This document shows, in pieces, positions 25,399 to 34,194 of a DNA stretch of 64,000 nt. The stretch covers positions 186,001-250,000 of the forward strand of contig SVQK01000056.1 in the NCBI GenBank assembly GCA_015065385.1. The letters are read 5' to 3'. Below the pieces are notes generated by a model that saw nothing but the letters and a program-made list of their open reading frames with translations, made no database searches and was not told the DNA's origin. A program made the position numbers and the translations under genes. How positions within the stretch are numbered: position 1 is the stretch's first letter; each line of letters starts with the position of its first letter. This stretch comes from Oscillospiraceae bacterium. GTDB lineage: Bacteria; Bacillota; Clostridia; Oscillospirales; CAG-272.

Positions 25399-26799
25399 AT
25401 GGTATTCTCAAATCTGTTTTTTCTGTACGTTTTTCTGCCGGTCCTGTTTCTGGCTTATTTTGTCATAAAAAACAACGCATACCGCCGCGGGGTCCTCGTG
25501 GCGTTTTCCCTGCTGTTCTACGCGTGGGGAGAACCGGTATGCGTTTTCCTCATGATCGGACTCGTGGCGGCCGATTACCTCTTCGGCCGGCTGATCGGAG
25601 CGACTCGGATCCAGTCGAGGCGGAAGCTCTGGCTGACGCTGGCGATCATCTCGAACCTCGGCGTGCTCGGTTTCTATAAATACCTCGGATTTGTGATTGA
25701 GACCTTGAACGCGGTCTTCAACGTGACGATCCCGACGGTGAACGTGACCATGCCGATCGGTATCAGCTTTTTCACCTTCCAGACCATGTCCTATGTGATC
25801 GACGTGTACCGCGAGGACGCGGAGGTGCAGAAGTCTTTCTTCCGCCTCCTGCTCTACGTTTCCTTCTTCCCGCAGCTGATCGCGGGCCCGATCGTGCGCT
25901 ACAAGGATATCGAAGCCCAGCTGGATTCCCGCGCGGTGAGCGTTTCGGAATTCAATGAAGGCCTGTTCCGCTTCTCCCGTGGACTGGCGAAAAAAGCGCT
26001 GATCGCCGACTCCTGCGCCACGGTGATCAGTTCCCTCTACGGACTTTCGGACGTGACGCTGCTGTCCCGGTGGGCGGGCGCGCTCTTTTTCACCCTTCAG
26101 CTCTATTTCGATTTCTCCGGCTACTCCGATATGGCGATCGGACTCGGTCGGATGTTCGGATTCCGGTTCCTCGAAAACTTCGACTATCCGCTGATCTCGA
26201 AAAACGCGACGGAGTTCTGGCGGAGGTGGCACATGTCCCTCGGCACGTTCTTCCGCGATTACGTCTATATTCCTCTCGGCGGCAACCGGCATGACCAGCA
26301 GCGGAACATCCTCGTGGTCTGGTTCCTGACCGGACTCTGGCACGGCGCGGCTTGGAACTTCATCCTCTGGGGCCTGTACTACGCCTTCCTTCTGATGTTT
26401 GAAAAGCGGATCCTTCTCGGATGGTTCAAGAAAATCCCGAAAATCGCGGCGGACATCGTCGGACACGTTTACACCGTGTTCATCACCGTGTTCGGCTTCG
26501 CCATCTTCTACTTTGACAAGGGGCTGTTCAAGAATCTCGGTTATCTTTTCGGGATCGGGACGGCTTCGGGAACGGATATCTTCACGGAGTCCATCCTGCT
26601 CGACAATATCCTGCTTCTGGCGGCTGCGGTGTTCTTCGCCATCCCGGTGATCCCCGCGCTGTGGGAGAAGGTCAAGGGGAAAATCCCCTATCCTGCCGAG
26701 CGGATCGTCAAGACCGCCGTGGTCGTCGTGCTGATCGGTGCGGCCACGGTCCGGCTCGTCGGCAACAGCTACAGCCCGTTCCTCTATTTCCGGTTCTGA
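25399..26799 (+). CDS. MBOAT family O-acyltransferase (AlgI/DltB-like)
   Basis: A 466-residue polytopic membrane protein of the MBOAT family, which moves acetyl groups across the membrane onto extracellular glycans. Family blocks are MVFSNLFFLYVFLPVLF, NATEFWRRWHMSLGTFFRDY and TGLWHGAAWNFILWG with the invariant catalytic His (about residue 314). About ten or more hydrophobic helices are visible. The downstream gene encodes the AlgJ/AlgX-like partner that finishes the transfer outside the cell. Together they probably O-acetylate a surface polysaccharide. Confidence 0.93.
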   Translation: MVFSNLFFLYVFLPVLFLAYFVIKNNAYRRGVLVAFSLLFYAWGEPVCVFLMIGLVAADYLFGRLIGATRIQSRRKLWLTLAIISNLGVLGFYKYLGFVIETLNAVFNVTIPTVNVTMPIGISFFTFQTMSYVIDVYREDAEVQKSFFRLLLYVSFFPQLIAGPIVRYKDIEAQLDSRAVSVSEFNEGLFRFSRGLAKKALIADSCATVISSLYGLSDVTLLSRWAGALFFTLQLYFDFSGYSDMAIGLGRMFGFRFLENFDYPLISKNATEFWRRWHMSLGTFFRDYVYIPLGGNRHDQQRNILVVWFLTGLWHGAAWNFILWGLYYAFLLMFEKRILLGWFKKIPKIAADIVGHVYTVFITVFGFAIFYFDKGLFKNLGYLFGIGTASGTDIFTESILLDNILLLAAAVFFAIPVIPALWEKVKGKIPYPAERIVKTAVVVVLIGAATVRLVGNSYSPFLYFRF

Positions 26800-26816
26800 T
26801 CTGACAGGTGTGCGTG

Positions 26817-28751
26817 ATGAAAAACAAACTCGTAGATATCGTGTGTCTCTGCGCGGTGGGCGTGATTTTCGGCGGGACCGCTCTCTGGAACCTGATCCAG
26901 CCGAACCGCCCCACGATTTCGGAGACGGAAAAGCGGACGCTGGCGACCATGCCCGAGCTGACCGTTTCTTCCCTGACGGACGGGAGCTATTTTGCCGGAG
27001 TGTCCGCCTTTGTTTCGGATACCTTCGTGGAGCGCGACCGTCTGGTGAGCCTCTCGAAGAAGATGGATACCCTGAAGGGATTCGACTATTCGCTGAACGG
27101 GGAGGACAATTTCGTGCTGCTCGGCCCGGCGGAAGGCCCGAAAAATCAGGAGGCCGAGGATCCCGACACCTCCGACGCCATCGACGCGTTCTTCGCCTCC
27201 CTCCTCAACCCGACGGAGGAGAGCGGGAATCCCGCTGACGGGGAAGAGAAGACGGAGCCCGTTCCCCCCGCGACGGATCCGACACCCGCCGGACAAGGGG
27301 AGGAGCAGAATCCCCCCGAGCCCGCGGAACCTTCCGGCAGCGGATCCGAACCGGACAGCGGAGAGAGTCAGCAGGACGCGAACCTCCCCGAGATCGGAAC
27401 CGGTGACTCCGCAGAAGACGGCGGGGACGAGACCGAAGCGGCTACCACGGATCCCGACGGCGCCGAACAGACGGACGAACCCGGGGAGGGGAGCGGCGGC
27501 GAGGGATCGGAGGAGAACTCCGAAGGCTCCGGAACGGACGCGAAACCGGAAGAACCCGTATATGAAGTGAAGAGCCTCAAGCTCTCGAAGGAGACCATCA
27601 ATCTGACCGTCGGGAGCGGGACCGTGCTCTATGCCTACGCGGAATCCACGGATCCGGCGGGCGCGATCGTACACTGGAGCAATTCGGACAAGAGCGTCGC
27701 CACGATTTCCATCAATCCGTCCGGCGGCATCGACGTCAAGGCGGTCGGACCGGGCACGGCGGAGGTGGCCTGCACGGCGGACGATTTCCGGGTCGTCTGC
27801 AAGGTGAACGTCTCCGAGCTGACCGTGGGCGTGGACTTCACCCCTCCGTCGGACGACGTCAGCCAGAGCGCGGACTTCCTCCCGGACGGCCTCTTCATCT
27901 ACGGCGACGGGGTCTACACGCAGGCCTTCTATTCTCCTGCGAACGCCAACTGGTACGCCCAGACCGCCGCGGCTTACGCGAAGCTCTTCGGATGCCGGGT
28001 CAGCGTGGTCGTGGCCCCCGTCTCGTCCATGGTGATCGACAATCCGAACGTCAAGGCGAAGATCAGCGATCAGGGGGATATCCTCTCGAAGATGCGGGGC
28101 CTGTGCGACGCGTCGGTGAACTTTGTGGACACCTACACGCCCCTCTATGAGCACCGGGACGAATACCTCTTCTTCCGGACGGACCACCACTGGACCCAGA
28201 GAGGCGCGTACTACGCCTACACCGCCTTCGCGGAATCCCTGGGCATGACGCCCACGCCGCTCTCCTTCTTCGAGTTCAAGGTCCATCAGGACGAATACCA
28301 CGGCTCCATGGATCTCTATACCAGCGACGAGCGGGTGAGCTCCTTCAAGGACAGCGTGGAGGTGTTCTACCCCACCAAGCAGAACACCATGACCCTGACG
28401 GACAAGAAGGGCAAGACGTGGCAGTATTCCTCCTGCATCAACAACAACAGCGGATACCTCTGCTTCATCGGGGGCGACCACCCCTACACTGTCATCAACG
28501 TGCCGGAGAATCCGCAGGACAAGAACATCCTCGTGCTCAAGGACTCCTTCGGAAACGCGTTCGTCCCGTATCTCTGCGAGCACTACGGAAATATCATCGT
28601 CGTGGACGTGCGGCACACGAATATGAACGTCTACGAACAGCTCAAGGATTACGGCCTGACGGATATCGTCTTCGTCAACAATATCCAGGCGGCAAACTCC
28701 TACGCATGGTCGAAAATGTTCATGGCAGCCATCGGCTACACCCTGCCGTAA
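26817..28751 (+). CDS. AlgJ/AlgX-like DHHW acetyltransferase partner with inserted Pro/Glu-rich linker and bacterial Ig-like domain
   Basis: A 644-residue membrane-anchored extracellular protein. I chose ATG 26817, with AGGTG seven bases upstream, over the GTG at 26808. An N-terminal signal anchor (about 8-25) is followed by the start of the SGNH-like fold (FVSDTFVERDRLV). Then comes an unusual acidic low-complexity stretch (about 110-245) and a BIG2-type Ig domain (about 250-335, LKLSKETINLTVGSG). Last is the catalytic half with RTDHHWTQRGAYYAYTAF (about 453-470), NNNSGYLCFIGGDHP and ILVLKDSFGNAFVPYL holding the Ser. The DHHW and Ser positions are those of glycan O-acetyltransferases acting with MBOAT proteins. 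Confidence 0.85.
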   Translation: MKNKLVDIVCLCAVGVIFGGTALWNLIQPNRPTISETEKRTLATMPELTVSSLTDGSYFAGVSAFVSDTFVERDRLVSLSKKMDTLKGFDYSLNGEDNFVLLGPAEGPKNQEAEDPDTSDAIDAFFASLLNPTEESGNPADGEEKTEPVPPATDPTPAGQGEEQNPPEPAEPSGSGSEPDSGESQQDANLPEIGTGDSAEDGGDETEAATTDPDGAEQTDEPGEGSGGEGSEENSEGSGTDAKPEEPVYEVKSLKLSKETINLTVGSGTVLYAYAESTDPAGAIVHWSNSDKSVATISINPSGGIDVKAVGPGTAEVACTADDFRVVCKVNVSELTVGVDFTPPSDDVSQSADFLPDGLFIYGDGVYTQAFYSPANANWYAQTAAAYAKLFGCRVSVVVAPVSSMVIDNPNVKAKISDQGDILSKMRGLCDASVNFVDTYTPLYEHRDEYLFFRTDHHWTQRGAYYAYTAFAESLGMTPTPLSFFEFKVHQDEYHGSMDLYTSDERVSSFKDSVEVFYPTKQNTMTLTDKKGKTWQYSSCINNNSGYLCFIGGDHPYTVINVPENPQDKNILVLKDSFGNAFVPYLCEHYGNIIVVDVRHTNMNVYEQLKDYGLTDIVFVNNIQAANSYAWSKMFMAAIGYTLP

Positions 28752-28806
28752 CGGTTCCCGGTGAACGGAATGCGCGCGGCATGAAATCAGAAAGTGAGGA
28801 ACCAGC

Positions 28807-29631
28807 ATGAAACTCGGTATCATCAACGGATGGGATGAGGCGTCGTTCCGGTATGTGTCGGATCTCGGTCTCGAGGCGGTGGAATTCTGCTGCAACCACA
28901 ATTACGACAGCATGGAGGTCGCGGGGCATGTGGACGAGATCCGCGGCTATTCCGAGAAGTACGGCGTCGCGGTCGGATCCATCGGACGGTGGGGACATCG
29001 GCGCATCGACGGGGACGGTCATGTGATCGCCTCCGCGCTTCAGCACGACAAAAACCTCATCGACGCTGCCTCCGCGCTCGGCTGTCCCGTCTTCAACGCG
29101 GGCGTCAACCCGGTTTCCGGCAAATCCTTCGAGGAAAACTGCAAGATCGCCGTGGACTACTTCGGAGGCCTGCTCGACTACGCGAAGGGGAAGAATGTAA
29201 AGATCGCTGCGTACAACTGCGACTGGGAGAACTTCGTGTGCTGTGACCCGGCGTGGACCGCGGTTCTCGGCGCGCTCCCGGAGCTCGGGATCAAGTACGA
29301 CACCTCTCACTGCCTCGGCCGCCGCGGGGACTATCTCTCCGAAATGAAGAAGTGGGGCGAGCGGATCTATCACTTCCACATCAAGGGCTCCCTCTACATC
29401 GACGGCGAGCACTACGACGATCCGCCGGCCGGACTGGATCAGGTCAACTGGGGCGCGGTGTTCAACATGCTCTACACCAAGGGCTACAACGGCATGCTGT
29501 CCATCGAGCCGCACTCAGGCCGCTGGATGGGCGTGCGCGGTCAGTGGGGCGTGGAGTTCACCATCCGCTTCATCCGCCCGTTCATCATGCCCGCGGACTA
29601 TTCCTTCAACGGCACGCCGTACATGCCGTAA
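28807..29631 (+). CDS. Sugar phosphate isomerase/epimerase (xylose isomerase-like TIM barrel)
   Basis: A 274-residue protein of the AP-endonuclease-2-like TIM-barrel superfamily. Metal-binding residues are expected in AVEFCCNHNYDS, NCDWENFVC, KYDTSHCLGR, YHFHIKGSLY and LSIEPHSGRW. ATG follows GTGAGGA. It lies between the O-acetylation pair and the transglutaminase genes, so it may shape the sugar precursor of the same surface glycan; the substrate cannot be read from the sequence. Confidence 0.82.
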   Translation: MKLGIINGWDEASFRYVSDLGLEAVEFCCNHNYDSMEVAGHVDEIRGYSEKYGVAVGSIGRWGHRRIDGDGHVIASALQHDKNLIDAASALGCPVFNAGVNPVSGKSFEENCKIAVDYFGGLLDYAKGKNVKIAAYNCDWENFVCCDPAWTAVLGALPELGIKYDTSHCLGRRGDYLSEMKKWGERIYHFHIKGSLYIDGEHYDDPPAGLDQVNWGAVFNMLYTKGYNGMLSIEPHSGRWMGVRGQWGVEFTIRFIRPFIMPADYSFNGTPYMP

Positions 29632-29636
29632 AAGCC

Positions 29637-30521
29637 ATGAAGGACGGACGGTCAGACCGCCTTTCGCTCAGAATTGGGGCGCTTATCCTGTCCCTCGTCT
29701 TCGCATCCTGTTCCGCTCAGCGGAAGGAAATGGAAGAAGAGTCAAAGGATTTCACTCCTCCCGGAATCCTGAATGTGCAGCGGATCCAAATTCAGGTTGG
29801 AGAAGAACCGGATTATCACGGGGAAGTGCGCGCGTACGACATCCGCGACGGGGACGTACCCGTGGAAATCGACGCATCCGCCGTCAATCCGGACGTCCCG
29901 GGGTATTATACCGTCGTTTACCGTGCGCAAGACAAGGCGGGTAATATTGCGGAGCGAACTGCGACTGTAGAGGTGACCGAATATGCGGTCGAGGGCTGGA
30001 ATGGAACAGCAGCAGATCCCGCAGAAGTCCGTGCCTTGATCGAAGAGACATGCGCAGAACTGTTTCCCGACGGCTTTGATGGACTGACGGAGCTCGAACG
30101 CGCGCGGGTCATCTATGACTGGATCACACAGAATATCCGATACCGAAGCGATCCCGATGTGCTGTCCGTCATGTACGATGACAGGTTTGCCGAAGCGGTT
30201 AAAGCAGCTCTCTCCGAGCGGTGCGGCAACTGCTATACATATTACGCCGTTTCCGCCGCGCTTCTTTCCCGCGCGGGATTTGAAGTGAAGCGGGCATGGA
30301 CAGTCGAACCGGCGGCGATGCCCGGGCAGGTGAGGTATCACTATTGGAATCTGGTCCTTCTGAACGGCGTGTGGATGCACTTCGATACGACGCCGAATTT
30401 CGACGGAACGATCTTGAATCGGTTTATGCTGACCGACGAAGAAATCGCCGCGAAGCACGCGCAGGACTGGACCTATACGGTTGAAGAAGAAGATTTTAAT
30501 GATCTGTTTGATGAATCATAA
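29637..30521 (+). CDS. Lipoprotein with DUF5011 Ig-like domain and transglutaminase-like domain (copy 1)
   Basis: A 294-residue lipoprotein. The signal peptide ends at lipobox VFASC (Cys about residue 24). A DUF5011-type Ig repeat follows (about 45-115, DIRDGDVPVEID, DKAGNIAERTATVEVTE). Then a transglutaminase/protease-like core with Cys in SERCGNCYTYYAVSA, His in RYHYWNLVLLNGVW and Asp in HFDTTPNF. ATG is five bases after the isomerase stop. The catalytic triad looks complete. Such proteins act on the cell surface, often as peptidases or in cell-wall work; the substrate is unknown. Confidence 0.85.
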   Translation: MKDGRSDRLSLRIGALILSLVFASCSAQRKEMEEESKDFTPPGILNVQRIQIQVGEEPDYHGEVRAYDIRDGDVPVEIDASAVNPDVPGYYTVVYRAQDKAGNIAERTATVEVTEYAVEGWNGTAADPAEVRALIEETCAELFPDGFDGLTELERARVIYDWITQNIRYRSDPDVLSVMYDDRFAEAVKAALSERCGNCYTYYAVSAALLSRAGFEVKRAWTVEPAAMPGQVRYHYWNLVLLNGVWMHFDTTPNFDGTILNRFMLTDEEIAAKHAQDWTYTVEEEDFNDLFDES

Positions 30522-30536
30522 TCCAAGGTGGCTTCT

Positions 30537-31400
30537 ATGAAACGAAGAAACCGCAGAATCATTCCGGTAGGGAGGACTTTATCCGTTCTCCTTGCCCTCT
30601 GCTGTTTTGTTTTCGGCTCCTGCGGGGCGGGGGAGACTGCGGACGCGGAAACGGAGGCAAAGGACTATGCCGCGCCGATCATCAAAGGCGTGCCGTCGGA
30701 GCTTCGGATCCCGGTCGGCGGGGAGGCGGACCTCATGGAGGGCGTCTCGGCGCATGATACTGTCGACGGAGACGTGGACGTGGAGCTGGACGATTCGGAA
30801 CTCCGGACCGACAAACCGGGGCATTATCAGGTCCGCTATACCGCGAAGGATCGGGCCGGAAACAAGGCGGAAAAAACGCTCTTCGTCACCGTCAGCAATT
30901 GGGACGGTGTCCCGGCGGATCCCGCGGCGGTGGACGGGATGATCGGGGAGATCGCCGGATCGATCCTGACCGACGCCATGTCGGAGCGGGAACGGGCCGA
31001 GGCGGTTTACGACTGGATTTCGGAGCATATCCGTTATCGCGCGGACTTCGAGACGCTGGAGTATATGAGCGAGGGCATAAAGACGGGCGACCATGCCACC
31101 GCCGCCTATTTCGGCCTGACAAAGGGATACGGAGCCTGCTGGACCTTTTATACCGTTTCCGAGCTGCTCCTGACAAGGGCAGGACTTGAGAACAGGATGA
31201 TCCGGCGCTCGACGCCCTCGCATTACTGGAATCTGGTTCGGGTGGACGGGGAATGGTTCCACTTTGACACAACGCCCTCCATAACCGATCCGGATCGCCG
31301 CGTGTTTCTCCTGACGGACGCGGAGCTTGCGGAATACAACGGGGAAGACGGATACTATGTGTTTGATCCGTCGCTCTACCCGCCGAGACACGAGGATTGA
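30537..31400 (+). CDS. Lipoprotein with DUF5011 Ig-like domain and transglutaminase-like domain (copy 2)
   Basis: A 287-residue paralogue of the preceding gene with the same layout: lipobox FGSC (Cys about 26), DUF5011 Ig repeat (about 50-115, DTVDGDVDVELDDSEL, KDRAGNKAEKTLFVTV), then the transglutaminase-like core with Cys in YGACWTFYTVSELLL, His in SHYWNLVRVDGEW and Asp in HFDTTPSI. I chose ATG 30537, five bases after AAGGTGG, rather than GTG 30528. Clear divergence from copy 1, including loss of the SERCGN start of the active-site loop, suggests an old tandem duplication with different substrates. Confidence 0.85.
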   Translation: MKRRNRRIIPVGRTLSVLLALCCFVFGSCGAGETADAETEAKDYAAPIIKGVPSELRIPVGGEADLMEGVSAHDTVDGDVDVELDDSELRTDKPGHYQVRYTAKDRAGNKAEKTLFVTVSNWDGVPADPAAVDGMIGEIAGSILTDAMSERERAEAVYDWISEHIRYRADFETLEYMSEGIKTGDHATAAYFGLTKGYGACWTFYTVSELLLTRAGLENRMIRRSTPSHYWNLVRVDGEWFHFDTTPSITDPDRRVFLLTDAELAEYNGEDGYYVFDPSLYPPRHED

Positions 31401-31402
31401 AT

Positions 31403-32005
31403 ATGAATATCATCGGCCATTACAAAACCGTCTCCCGGCACCGCGCGCTGGTGAGAAAGCACTGCTTCATGGCGGGGATCCCGTTCCGCGGGCTGGTGCA
31501 CGACCTCTCGAAGTATTCCCCGACGGAGTTCATCCCCGGCGCGCTGTATTATGAGGCGGGAAAGCGCTCCCCCAACGAACACGAGCGCGAGGTGAAGGGC
31601 TATTCCGCCGCGTGGGTCCATCACAAGGGGAGAAATCCCCATCATTGGGAGTACTGGTATGACGTGAATCCGGTTTCCCACCGCTACGAGCCCGTGCCCA
31701 TGCCGATCGACGCGCTGAAAGAGTCCTTCTGCGACCGGGTGGCGGCGTCGAAGATCTACAAGGGGAAGGACTATACCGACCGCTCCGCCCTCGACTATTT
31801 CGAGAGCAAGCGGAGGATGGAGTCGCGGATGCACCCCTGTACCGCCTGTATCCTCGAGAAATGGCTCCGGATGCTGGCCGAGGAGGGGGAAGCAAAGACC
31901 TTTGCCTATCTCCGCCGCGTCGGGGATATCCGCTGTCATCCCGAAACCTGCCCGAAATACGCCGCCTGGCGCGAGCTTCAGGACAGACGCAACCGCACGG
32001 AATAA
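31403..32005 (+). CDS. DUF5662 family protein
   Basis: A 200-residue soluble protein; ATG 31403 has GAGG seven bases upstream (the in-frame TTG 31397 is too close to it). Conserved DUF5662 blocks are HRALVRKHCFMAGIPFRGL, VHDLSKYSPTEF, AWVHHKGRNPHHWEYW and DRVAASKIYKGKDY. The many His and Asp residues in HDLSK and HHKGRNPHH look like a metal-binding HD-type helical fold, but no activity is established. It ends the operon. Confidence 0.8.
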   Translation: MNIIGHYKTVSRHRALVRKHCFMAGIPFRGLVHDLSKYSPTEFIPGALYYEAGKRSPNEHEREVKGYSAAWVHHKGRNPHHWEYWYDVNPVSHRYEPVPMPIDALKESFCDRVAASKIYKGKDYTDRSALDYFESKRRMESRMHPCTACILEKWLRMLAEEGEAKTFAYLRRVGDIRCHPETCPKYAAWRELQDRRNRTE

Positions 32006-32024
32006 AACCGCAGAAACAAAATAC

Positions 32025-32072
32025 CGGAGGAGTCATCCGATCCGATTCGGACAGCTCCTCCGTTTTTTATTT
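32025..32072 (+). terminator. Rho-independent terminator of the O-acetylation operon
   Basis: CGGAGGAG and CTCCTCCG form a strong stem with an inner CCGA/TCGG stem, followed by TTTTTTATTTT. Confidence 0.9.
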
Positions 32073-32101
32073 TGATTTTCGCGCGGGGATGGGGTGACTC
32101 A

Positions 32102-32376
32102 TACTATTCTCAGCCTAAAAAGCTAAACTATATGGGTTTTGATCGCCACATGTAGGGTGCGAACGGCCTTCTTGCTCAACTCGTTGAGCGGGTGAGCATC
32201 GCGTGCGAAAACTCTGATAAGGTTGGATAGTTATATTGGTGTGCCAAAGTTTCAGCTTCACTCAATTGGTACAGCTAATCCTTTTTTCCCTTTTGAGAGT
32301 TCTTTGCCGGCTCAACTTGTTGGGCGAGCTTTCATCCGAAAGAAAGCCGCGTTTCCCTTTTAGCTTGAGATTAGTA
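32102..32376 (+). mobile_element. MITE-like element, copy A
   Basis: A 275-bp non-coding element. Its ends are imperfect inverted repeats (TACTATTCTCAGCCTAAA and, from the other side, TACTAATCTCAAGCTAAA). It is flanked by a 3-bp duplication TCA (32099-32101 and 32377-32379). It holds two internal short palindromes: GCTCAAC-TC-GTTGAGC at 32174-32189 and a degenerate copy at 32310-32325. No ORF is present. A second, inverted copy lies at 38512-38815. The right-hand TCA is the stop codon (TGA) of metY. Confidence 0.8.
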
Positions 32377-33657
32377 TCACACTGCCGCGAAGCCCTGTTC
32401 CAGATCGGCGATGATGTCGTCGATGTGCTCCGTACCGATGGAGAGACGGATGGTGGCCTGCGTGATGCCCTGATCCGCCAGTTCTTCGTCGGTCAGCTGG
32501 GAGTGGGTCGTGGTCGCCGGATGGATCACGAGGGATTTCACGTCTGCCACGTTGGCGAGCAGGGAGAAGAGCGTCAGATGGTCGATGAACCGGTGCGCCT
32601 CGGCCTGACCGCCCTTGATCTCGAATGTGAAGATCGACGCGCCTCCGTTCGGGAAGTATTTCTCGTAGAGGGCGTGATCCGGATGGTCGGGCAGGGAAGG
32701 ATGGTTCACCTTCGACACCTTCGGATGATTCACGAGATATTCCACGACCTTCTTCGTGTTCTCAGCGTGCCGTTCAAGGCGGAGGGACAGGGTCTCCGTG
32801 CCCTGCAGGAGCAGAAACGCCGCGAAGGGGGAGATCGCCGCGCCCTCGTCCCGCAGAAGGATCGCGCGGATGTAGGTGACGAACGCTGCCGGACCGACCG
32901 CATCCGCAAAGGAGATGCCGTGATAGCTCGGATTCGGCTCCGCGATCGGGGCGTACTTGCCGGACGCCTTCCAGTCGAACTTGCCGGAGTCCACAACGAC
33001 GCCGCCGAGGGTCGTACCGTGGCCGCCGATGAACTTGGTTGCGGAGTGGACGACAATGTCCGCGCCGTGCTCGAAGGGCCGGATCAGATAGGGCGTGCCG
33101 AAGGTGTTGTCCACGACGACCGGGAGGCCGTGCCCGTGGGCGAGTTCGGAAATTGCGTCGATATCCGGAATGTCGCTGTTCGGGTTGCCGAGGGTCTCAA
33201 GGTAGACAGCTTTGGTGTTCGGACGGATCGCCGCCTCGATCTCTGCAAGGTTATGCGCGTCCACGAAGGTAGTTTCCACGCCGAACTGTTTCAGTGTGTG
33301 GGCCAGAAGATTGTAGGTGCCGCCGTAGATGGTCTTCTGGGCTACGATATGATCCCCGGCCTGAGCAAGAGCCTGTATGGTATAGGTGATGGCCGCCGCG
33401 CCGGACGCAACCGCCAGAGCCGCGACGCCGCCTTCGAGGGCCGCGATCCGCTTTTCGAACACGTCCTGCGTGGAGTTGGTCAGACGTCCGTAGATGTTTC
33501 CGGCGTCGGTCAGACCGAAGCGGGCAGCCGCGTGGGCGGAGTTGTGGAAGACGTAGGAGGTGGTGGCGTAGATCGGGACGGCGCGGGAATCGGTGGCGGG
33601 ATCGGCCTGTTCCTGACCGACGTGAAGCTGGAGAGTTTCAAATTTATATGCGCTCAT
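32377..33657 (-). CDS. metY: O-acetylhomoserine aminocarboxypropyltransferase (O-acetylhomoserine sulfhydrylase)
   Basis: A 426-residue PLP enzyme of the Cys/Met metabolism family, making homocysteine (or methionine) from O-acetylhomoserine and sulfide (or methanethiol). Family blocks: FETLQLHVGQE, PIYATTSYVFHNSAHAAARF, YGRLTNSTQDVFE, ASGAAAITYTI, VVDNTFGTPYLIRPFEHGAD and the Schiff-base Lys in HSATKFIGGHGTT (about residue 207). ATG follows AGAGGT. The stop codon touches the MITE copy A. A leader ORF and a consensus promoter lie upstream, so expression is probably controlled through the leader. Confidence 0.95.
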   Translation of the reverse strand: MSAYKFETLQLHVGQEQADPATDSRAVPIYATTSYVFHNSAHAAARFGLTDAGNIYGRLTNSTQDVFEKRIAALEGGVAALAVASGAAAITYTIQALAQAGDHIVAQKTIYGGTYNLLAHTLKQFGVETTFVDAHNLAEIEAAIRPNTKAVYLETLGNPNSDIPDIDAISELAHGHGLPVVVDNTFGTPYLIRPFEHGADIVVHSATKFIGGHGTTLGGVVVDSGKFDWKASGKYAPIAEPNPSYHGISFADAVGPAAFVTYIRAILLRDEGAAISPFAAFLLLQGTETLSLRLERHAENTKKVVEYLVNHPKVSKVNHPSLPDHPDHALYEKYFPNGGASIFTFEIKGGQAEAHRFIDHLTLFSLLANVADVKSLVIHPATTTHSQLTDEELADQGITQATIRLSIGTEHIDDIIADLEQGFAAV

Positions 33658-33755
33658 GAGAGACCTCTTTCTGATTTTTTATTTTTTCAGGTTCCGGGGA
33701 ATATCCCTCCGGTCTGCCGGGATGGCGGTTCGTTCTGATCGGAAACGGACGGCGG

Positions 33756-33812
33756 TCACATTCGCCCGAAACGGAAATTGGCTCTCACGAGCGTTTCAAA
33801 TATGTCCTTCAT
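33756..33812 (-). CDS. Putative 18-residue leader peptide upstream of metY
   Basis: Between the promoter and metY an ATG at 33810-33812 follows AAGGAG at a good distance and opens an 18-codon ORF: MKDIFETLVR ANFRFGRM, then TGA. The ribosome site is better than that of metY itself. The ORF lies about 40 bases into the expected transcript and about 98 bases before the metY start, the place for an attenuator or sensing peptide. I know no named leader with this sequence; a non-coding reading is possible. Confidence 0.45.
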   Translation of the reverse strand: MKDIFETLVRANFRFGRM

Positions 33813-33858
33813 GGCCTTGCTCCTTGCTAAACTACTACTCACTTAGGAGGTTGGTGTT

Positions 33859-33887
33859 AATATACCACTGCGCGAAGGATTTGTCAA
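33859..33887 (-). promoter_or_regulatory. Promoter of metY
   Basis: On the minus strand: TTGACA, 17 bp, TATATT; gives a leader of about 195 bases before the metY start. Confidence 0.8.
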
Positions 33888-34023
33888 GAGGATTTTTCAA
33901 AAAAATCGAAAAAACCTCAAACCCGGGGAAAATGGAGAAAAGACCGATCCCGCGCGGAATCGGGTTTCGGTTCATTCGATTCTCAGCTCGAAAGGCGATC
34001 TTCATGATGATTGTAAAAAATGA

Positions 34024-34052
34024 TTGACACCGTAAGACAGGAATGCTATAAT
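34024..34052 (+). promoter_or_regulatory. Promoter of the methyltransferase-like/GNAT pair
   Basis: TTGACA, 17 bp, TATAAT, perfect consensus. A leader of about 135 bases (34060-34194) with no ORF I can support separates it from the first gene. Confidence 0.85.
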
Positions 34053-34194
34053 ACAACCGAAAAACGGGGGCGGGGACGGGTTCGGACGCGGGGAGAAGGA
34101 CGCGGAGATCTTCGGTTGAAGACCTTACGCGCCGGAGCGGCACGGCATTATCCTTCGAGGTTGAAGCACAAAGAAAAAGGAGTTATCGTTTCTC

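Noticed and set aside
26784-28901. A 705-codon minus-strand frame opposite the AlgJ-like gene
   Set aside because: Shadow ORF; the plus strand encodes a coherent DHHW protein.
32102-32376. Insertion sequence with transposase
   Set aside because: Only 275 bp and no ORF; non-autonomous at best.
33658-33860. SAM riboswitch or T-box upstream of metY
   Set aside because: No SAM-I core, no T-box sequence and no terminator hairpin with T run in the leader.
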